Source of the DNA: Nipponacmea schrenckii
Lineage: Eukaryota > Mollusca > Gastropoda > Lottiidae
DNA length: 64,000 nucleotides
Reading direction: 5' to 3'
NCBI GenBank assembly: GCA_030562195.1
Contig: JAUJPP010000012.1
Location: forward strand, 22,382,001-22,446,000
Part shown: positions 56,844-64,000 of the stretch, piece by piece
Layout of the letters: the number at the start of each line of letters is the position of its first letter
Position numbering within the stretch: position 1 is the first letter of the stretch
Position numbers and translations under genes: made by a program
Notes under the pieces: model-generated
The model's database searches: none
Seen by the model: the letters and a program-made list of their open reading frames with translations, nothing else
What the model was told of the DNA's origin: nothing

Positions 56844-59800
56844 ATGGATGCAACTCCTCCCCCATTCAGTATGTTTCCTGTGAGACCTAGTTTAGTGGGC
56901 CTGCCCCAATTCCTGCCCCAGACTCCCAATGACCCCCAGAGTCCCCTAAGTCTCGTATCTAGAGAATATTATCAACGTTTGTGGAGTGAGTACATTTGTT
57001 TCATACATCACTTCAATATCTAGCAAACTTTACATTTAAGAATGTTAAAAAGACGGTATAAAGGATTTCAAATATTGTTTATGTAGCAGGAACGCTAATA
57101 GAATAAATTTTTACATTATTCCAATGTGCAGTCAGGCGTCTGTGGTTGCTGAAATTCCACTAAAACTATGTGTATTATTACGTCAAATATGCAAAGGTCG
57201 TTGTGTTATACAAGCATTTTACGTTTAAAAAAAACCCAAAACTTTACAATCCTTTAATGTTTCTTTAAAATATTTTTTTGGGGCTTAAAAATTTCGGGCG
57301 ACTTTATCAATGTGTTTCAAAGAGTTGGATTCAAAATCTTTGTGTTGGCGTACATGTACACAATCCGAAACTTGCTGACTCTATTCTCCGCCTCTGAGAC
57401 AGATAAGGCTGGAGGAGAGTCACGCATGTGGTTGCGTCGAAGTTTTTCAATCGCTCAGTCGCCATCTTAAATAGCATCGACGTTACATATCAACCCCCAG
57501 CACCCGCGATAGTGCAGAAAATCCTAGGTTTATGTGGCTTAATTTTTCTGACTCTCCCCAAGCCACATCTGTCCAAATATCTATCAGAGACTGGGAATAG
57601 AGTCAGCACCTTTCGGACTAGTACACAAAATATTCATAGTTAGGAAGAACGGGAATATAACACATTATTCAACCTAACCGACCAATCTAATGATAATACA
57701 AGCAATTATTTCGAAACTATGTAGTTTTCCTATTGTTTGTCGTAGAATGCTTGATTTCAATTCAGAGGATTTCGTTTTACGCTTGAATTAGTTTTAAAAT
57801 ACGGATTTGAATATTAAATAGCCAGAGTTGGTTACCGTGTGTTGAGAAATCACAAATGTTGCCTCACACTTTATTCTTTGCCATAAAAAGTAGTCCATGC
57901 ATGTCAAACAGAACCTGCTAAAGTATATCCTATGTTAAGACTAATAATGAAAATATTATGAATAAAAAATCACCTACAGCTGATGTCACATAGTATATCA
58001 ATACGGGTTAAGCTATCGTTACGCGGATTAATTTCTAACGACGTAGCAATCTGCCGGATATGCAGCCATTGTTAAATGTAATTCATTTCAAATATGTAGT
58101 TAAAACTTAATGGCAAAATGCTGCTAAAAGGATATTTAAAATTCGGTCAATGAATATCAGAAGTTTTTGTTTTCTAAATTCGCACGTGTCACATACATTC
58201 ATTACTGTCCACTTGAGCTTAAAGGGATTGCAAAGAGATTTTCTAAATTAGTATATGTATCAGGACCATGTGTTTTCTATTGTACCATTTAAATTCGTAG
58301 CCTGATGTCAACGCTTGCTTAATTATAGAGATGTTTAATCGTATCCACAGAAAATGTTTTAATGCAATAACCACAAATAATAAATTGAAAAATTAGAATG
58401 GTTCAAATACATACTATCAGTGCCCCTCATAAAACCTTTTTACAATCTCTTCAAGCTTTTTGCTTTTGAACATGCAATATAAAAGGACGTGCATGATGGC
58501 CTACATATATTTTTCAGATCTGTTTGATCCTATTTAAACACGACTTAATTAGCAATAAGCATATGATCATTGCACGTGCATTCAGTTTGATGACAATATC
58601 GATATTTGATATCTGTTGTATCATTAGCAATTAGCAATGAGCGTATTGTCAATGCACATGCATTCTGTATAGTGAGCTGTATTGATATTTCAGATCGCCT
58701 GTATGATCCTATGGCATTACGTTGTAATAATATCGGTGGAAGTAAACCTAAAGTTGCAACACCAAGTGTCGTCACTAAAATCGAAATGCTGAAACGAGAA
58801 AATCCCACGATGTTTGCTTGGGAAATACGAGATAGACTGCTTGAAGATAGTGAGTTATTAAAATTCGCTGAATGAATGAATGAAGAGCAGCTGTAGTTGA
58901 ATGAATAAATGAATGAATGATTGATTGAATAGTCCTTAAGTCATGAACGCTAAGTTTTAGTGGAGTTGCAAGAAATGTCTACGTCAAATTGGGATTTGAA
59001 TTGGTGCAAACGATGCCCCAGAAAACCTCCATACAATCGTTTGAACATAATCAAAAGAAACATTCAAACAAAACAAGGACGGCTACTATGGATTCTTAAC
59101 TCTGTTGGTCCTTGAGTGGCAAAACACCAAGGTGTTGGTCTTTCTCATTGCATACATTGATGATACCAAACGGTTTTCAGTGATAGTCCCGATATCGGAA
59201 ATTTAGTTAAGCTGGTAGTTCCTATATTAAAACCAGGCGTAAAACTCCATTGGTTCTATTTGTAGGTACCTGCCAACCATCAAATGTACCAAGTGTCAGC
59301 TCCATCAATAGAATCTTGCGGAACAGGTCGGCAGAAAGGGCCGCCGCTGAGTATGCCAAGATGGCGTCACATGTGTTACAGCCCATTTATAATCCTTGGT
59401 GGGCATCCCCAGTTGTGCCAAGCCCGGTGCAACCAACACTGACATCCCCCGTTTACAGAAAACCAGACAACTCTTGGAATTCCGACCAAAAAGACCAATC
59501 TAATGATTCATCCGACGAATCTGGTATGTTTTTAGTCTGAAACCCACCATATCTGTTTTAAATGGATGAGAGATATTTTCTAAGTCGTTCAAATGTATTG
59601 GACACTGATAGCATCAATTAGAACCATTCCAATCTTCCTTCAGATGTTAAGGCATTTGCGATGGCTACTGGGATAAAACACACGTGCAAATTGACAAAAT
59701 GAATGTAATTTGCCATTTATTTCAGAACGCAAGACTCCGGAGGTTCCAAGCGACAATCGTCAGAAGCTACGTCGCAACAGAACAACTTTCTGTCAGTCGC

Positions 59801-60813
59801 AGCTGGAGGTACTGGAGCAAGAGTTCCTCAAGACCCATTACCCTGGTGTTGCTACTCGAGAAGACCTTGCCATAAAAACAGGACTTTCTGAAGCTCGTGT
59901 TCAGGTAAGGGAATCTTCGAGTACAAAAGGGATACCGACATTGCAATTGTAAATAAAGTGCAATGAATGGAGTTTTACGCCCAACTCTTTTCAATCGAAT
60001 GGACTAGTGAAAACAGAAAATGCAGTTGTGGCTGTGGGTCTTTGAGGAGGGTCTTAATGCCACTTTGCGGTTGAGTTTCTAAATCAGAACCTCGTCATTC
60101 AAAGAAGAAACTATTGGCCTATTTGTTATTTTAGCTGTTGATCTTTCTTTGTGTCACTTTCCGATTGAGATGACAACTCGTCATCATTTTCTTCCATAAT
60201 ATTTTCAAAATTTTCAGCCAAGCTTAGCTTAAAACACGTTTAATCCAAAATTTAAATAGGCCTATGCACAGAACGATGGAATTATTAGTACTTTTCCGCG
60301 ACGATATCTTGTCTTTTCCAGGTTTGGTTCTCCAACAGACGAGCAAAATGGCGAAGAAATGAACGACTGAAAATCATCCAAGGTTCAACCCAATACATGC
60401 TACGTTATCAACCCTGCCTCAACATGACAACCAATCGACCAATCAATTTATCGCATCTAAAGTCTCTATCTCATTCACCAATCATAAACCAGAATTCAAA
60501 TTCTCTTAACCAATCAGATGGCTTAAATATAAACAAAATGGCCTTCGAGTCTGACACATACATTCCTTTGCAACTCACTCAACCCACACACAAAACTTTT
60601 AAATTGGGAAGTGAAAAATCGGCGTTTGTTCCGATTAGAAGACCTTTCGAGGACGACAAAAGGAATGAATCTCCTGATTTGACCCCCAAGTCAGCTTCTC
60701 CCTTCCCCTCCCCCTCGCCCTGCCCCTCCCCCAAACTAGATGTGTCAAGCATCTCACCCCTGACCTTCGAATCTACTCTGATAATTGATACTTCTAATAA
60801 AGATAGCGATTGA
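56844..60813 (+). CDS. eyg: Eyegone-type Pax transcription factor
   Basis: Paired-class transcription factor of the Eyegone/Pax6(5a)-like group, involved in eye and disc growth in Drosophila. Exons: 56844-56985, 58694-58849, 59266-59523, 59726-59904, 60322-60813; phases fit; 408 residues. The paired domain lacks the N-terminal PAI half. It starts at [22 protein letters not shown] and has the full RED half, ending [20 protein letters not shown] (residues about 50-125); the last block is diagnostic for Eyegone. The homeodomain is at about 200-259, with RRNRTTF and [14 protein letters not shown]; residue 50 is Ser (S249), typical for Pax, and an intron splits it before VWF. The tail is Ser/Pro-rich with a [12 protein letters not shown] stretch. 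The ATG directly after an acceptor is taken as the start; a longer N-terminus from an unseen exon is possible but less likely. Confidence 0.93.
59580..59690. repeat. Dispersed repeat 'cactgatagcatcaatt'
   Basis: 'ggacactgatagcatcaatt', 'accattccaatcttc' matches the reverse complement of the copies at 9935-10230 and, more loosely, 50865-50945. Lies in a Pax intron. Confidence 0.55.
59955..60035 (-). mobile_element. SINE family 1 tail fragment
   Basis: 'caatgaatggagttttacgc', 'ccaactctttt', 'gactagtgaaaacag': minus orientation, in the intron that splits the homeodomain. Confidence 0.65.
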
Positions 60814-62253
60814 AACGTTTTCAATATTTTTGTTGTTTTTATTTCCCAGTACCCACTCCAAAGAGATAGCACGTGTCCCTCGGGAAATAATCATTGATTA
60901 GCTTGTCCCTTTTTAGACACAAAAGTACTGTGAGCAAACAGGCCCCATGCCTCCCCGATCATAAACACATAACCCTTGTGAATTTTACTTAATAGGCCCT
61001 AGTCGCGAGATTTTATCTGCAGGCCGTATGGGTACTCTGAATCATGCTGTCTCAACATATGACCCCCAGATCAAGTTCAAAACAGCCTCTATTCAATATT
61101 AGCCCGATAAATATGTTTCTATTGCTTTGCTATTGCTTTCTTTCCAACCACCTTAATCTCAAGACTTAGCAAGAGGAGAAGTGTTTCGGATTAATAAAAT
61201 CTTATTGCATTCTACATTATATTGTAATTCTTTCACTTCGATAGTAAGAGCTCTTTTTTGTCATTTATCTACTATTCTGGCTCACGTGTTTTACTTCCAG
61301 ACCAAATACAGAATCTTGTGTGGCCACAACTTTAAGAATAAATCTTCGTGCCCCTGTGTAAAAGTAACCACAAAACAACAAAACCCTGTGATTTGAGCAA
61401 CCTTTTTGAACCGGAAGTAAACTCTTACATCACGTGGGGGCGTTTCCTTGAAAAATACACGATTACTGAAATAATAGTAAGGGCTAATTTTGCAGCTATT
61501 TCTTGAAGTTGAAGGCCGTTTAATTTACACTTTTGTTACGTGAAGTTGAACAGTGGGGTATGTTTTATCTTTTATTTGCCCTTGAAACGTTTGACATGTT
61601 GTCATTTGCATTTTTGAGATGAAAATACTGTGTCATGTGCATTGCGATTTTCAATAGCTCATTACTGCAAATTCCATCAATAATTTGGAAAAACGAAAGT
61701 AGGGTGTCTATGGTGTCCTGGAAACTTACTTCCGAAAGTAATGTCATCCATTTCACATTGCTGTCGACAGGGGCAATGTTGTTGATACTCAGTGTAAGTT
61801 TGAACAGGTGATACTATACTTGTCTGTAGTAGGAAAGAACATGTTTTGTGTAAGGACAAAGGTCACCAAGGAGATATAATTTAGGCAATGTCAAACGTAA
61901 ACATCAAAAAGCCCAAGATTTTGATGGATTGTTGCTGTCGGAGGGTACTTATTTGAACTGTATTAAGCCTTTGCAGGCCTACTTATATACAAAAGATCAT
62001 TGGATGAGTGTAGATGAAAGAACAAGGCATAGGGCCTAAGCTTCTGTAGCTTGGTGAAATTCCCTTCATTGCACACTGTTACGGATAGTGTAGCATGTTT
62101 TAATTAACCCTTTGATTTAAGATTTTTGATTCTTTTTTCCTTAGATATATTTTTCCCTAGATATATTATTTCTTGATCACACGTTTTAAACCATGTAGTT
62201 TGGGATAATAGACTATACTACACTTCTTTATTCTACAAGGAACTATATTTTAA

Positions 62254-62733
62254 AGGGGCACAGTCTTGATTTTTTTGAGACAATCATCCGACAGCCTCAA
62301 ACACATGAAATCTTTTGCCTTGCTAATCAGAAATAGTCTACAGAGCTTACCTTTGAAATTTGAGCCTTCAAATCCATGCGTATCCATAATTATCCGTGTT
62401 TGAAAATCATAATGTCTTAAGATATTACGAATGTCCCGCCATATTGGAAAACGGTTCGTCTTGATAATCAAGAGTTATAAATAGACTACTGCGCAGGCCC
62501 ACACTGACAATACAAAAAGAAAGTTATAACAATTGTAGACTTTGTCAACAGGACACACAATTTTCAGACTGTCTGGAGACCAGTCGCGTACAGCACGAAA
62601 AAAAAATAAAAAGTGAAATTTTTTGTTTTAGGTATATTTCAAGGTATTTTGCAATTTTCTTAGAGCTTGAGTATTGACTGTTTAAATGTAACAAAGGCCC
62701 AAAACGATCCCTAAAAATCAAGATTGTGCCCCT
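62254..62733. mobile_element. TTAA-flanked inverted-repeat element, family B
   Basis: 480 bp between TTAA at 62250-62253 and 62734-62737. Left end aggggcacagtcttgatttt, right end its reverse complement with one mismatch (21-22 bp TIR). No transposase-like frame; the small minus-strand open frame at the left end is not conserved-looking. Like family A it starts with AGGG next to TTAA. Confidence 0.82.
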
Positions 62734-63039
62734 TTAATGTTGTAAATTAGAAGAAATAATCATCGATAATTGGTACATAGAATCATCACATTGTTTTGTC
62801 ATTATTATGACACATCCTTGTGAAAACAGTTTTACAGCTTTGTAATGTCACAAGTTGGTGAAGTGATTTATCCGATGATGACTAGCCAAATGTAACATTC
62901 ATAGTGATTTAGCTTAAATTTCATTCTCCATTAGGACTTAAATTCTGTCTTGCACTATTACGGGCAGCAGAACAGCTCAGCATCTGCTGTAAGTGAACGT
63001 AACTTGTTATCTACCAACCAACAAACCTCAGTGGAATAT

Positions 63040-63620
63040 TTCAATAAGTAGAGAGTTGGATTGTCGTCTGCTAGGACAATGGAATAGTTCAAGAAGTAGA
63101 GAGTTGGATTGTTGTCTGCTAGGACAGTGGAATAGTTCAAGAAGTAGGGAGATGGATTGTTGTATGCTAGAACAGTGGAAAAGTTCGATAAGTAGAGAAT
63201 TGGATTGTCGTCTGGTAGAACAAAACAATAGTTCAATAATTTGAGAGTTGGATTGTCGTCTGCTGGACAGTGGAATAGTTCAATAAGTAGAGAGTTGGAT
63301 TGTCGTCTGCTAGAACAGTGGAATAGTTCAATAATTTGAGAGTTGGATTGTCGTCTGCTGAGACAGTGGAATAGTTTAATAAGTAGAGAGTTGGATTGTC
63401 GTCTGCTAAGACAGTGTAATAGTTTAATAAGAAGTGAGTTGGATTGTCGTCTGGTAGAACAATAGAATAGTTCAATAATTTGAGAGTTGGATTGTCGTCT
63501 GCTGGGACAGTGGAATAGTTTAATAAGTAGTGAGTTGGATTGTCGTCTGGTAGAACAATAGAATAGTTCAATAATTTGAGAGTTGAATTGTCGTCTGCTG
63601 AGACATTGGAATAGTTCAGT
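63040..63620. repeat. 48-bp minisatellite, about 12 copies
   Basis: Units contain gagagttggattgtcgtctg and acagtggaatagttcaa; steps of 48 bp (63058, 63106, 63154). As 48 is a multiple of three, minus-strand frames stay open and give 16-residue peptide repeats (LLNYSTVLADDNPTLY), broken once near 63235. Confidence 0.94.
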
Positions 63621-64000
63621 TAGTAGAGAGTTCCATCAAATTTCATGTGTCAAGTATAACGTTTCATGCGTCATGCAGGACATGTGACACATGATATGAA
63701 GGGTTTCCACTGGATTTCACATTGAACATATCACAATCAAGTAATTCTTGCTCTATGTCTGTTGTACCGGCGAGTTAGGAAGAGAAACTGCAGTAGGCGC
63801 TCAAAATGGTGAAGGGACCATTACTTATTGTGTCCAGAAAGGGGCAAATTTACCCGAATTATTCTTCAATTACAAACAAAATTCATATAAAACCTACGTA
63901 GAATTGAAATAACTAGTGTTGCCTCATCTACATCCAATTGGTACCAAATACAGAGAAGCTATATCTGGAGAGGAAAAGCTGTTAATTACCAAAAGGGAAA

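Larger units (their letters stand above)
60814..64000. other. Region downstream of the Pax gene
   Basis: Holds the Pax 3' UTR (a possible AATAAA near 61192), a short SINE tail ('attcccttcattgcacactg' near 62055), a TTAA-flanked inverted-repeat element and the 48-bp minisatellite. No exon was recognised. Confidence 0.65.

Noticed and set aside
57428..57643. 71-codon plus-strand open frame in a Pax intron
   Set aside because: No matching splice phases and the flanking Pax exons join in frame without it.
62958..63571. Protein gene of 16-residue repeats
   Set aside because: Follows from a 48-bp minisatellite; broken by an indel, no start context, no signal peptide or flanking exon.

Overview
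The window is animal nuclear DNA: AT-rich, intron-dense, with phase-1 introns between EGF modules, canonical GT..AG splice sites, abundant short interspersed repeats and many minisatellites. The gene content (Notch, UBAC1, an ODF3/SHIPPO-type protein, a phytanoyl-CoA-dioxygenase-family enzyme and an eyegone-type Pax gene) points to a lophotrochozoan, most likely a mollusc. That placement is an inference, not a proof. No bacterial-style operon, CRISPR array or intact autonomous transposon was seen.

Layout. (1) 460-29930, + strand: 28 exons of a Notch receptor, from EGF repeat 7 to the stop codon; the first exons (signal peptide, EGF 1-6) lie left of the window. Two coding exons (EGF13 and EGF22) carry single-base indels that break the frame as assembled. 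(2) 34161-38840, - strand: UBAC1 (KPC2), tail-to-tail with Notch, with the exon(s) for the second UBA domain not found. (3) 40293-45484, - strand: a protein with a long low-complexity N-terminal part, an MGCC-type acylation N-terminus and C-terminal PG-rich (SHIPPO/STPG-like) repeats, probably ciliary or sperm-tail. (4) 46214-48927, + strand: a complete nine-exon PhyH-family Fe(II)/2-oxoglutarate dioxygenase, head-to-head with gene 3 across about 730 bases. (5) 56844-60813, + strand: an eyegone-type Pax gene with a RED-only paired domain and a Ser50 homeodomain.

Repeats. The introns and intergenic DNA hold at least two tRNA-derived SINE-like families, TTAA-flanked inverted-repeat elements of two families, a foldback element, and about ten minisatellites with units of 23, 43, 48, 51, 52, 56-57, 64, 82, 86, 129 and about 200 bp. 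The 23-bp array before the first coding exon of the Pax gene repeats a splice-acceptor-like motif about 33 times.

The genes do not form a pathway. From memory, the human counterparts NOTCH1, UBAC1 and (if the assignment holds) STPG3 all lie in 9q34.3, so the block may be a remnant of old bilaterian linkage. I see no convincing evidence of an undescribed biological system. The strongest leads are the two Notch frameshifts, the missing UBA exon, the duplicated and disabled exon of the SHIPPO gene, and the decoy-acceptor array.
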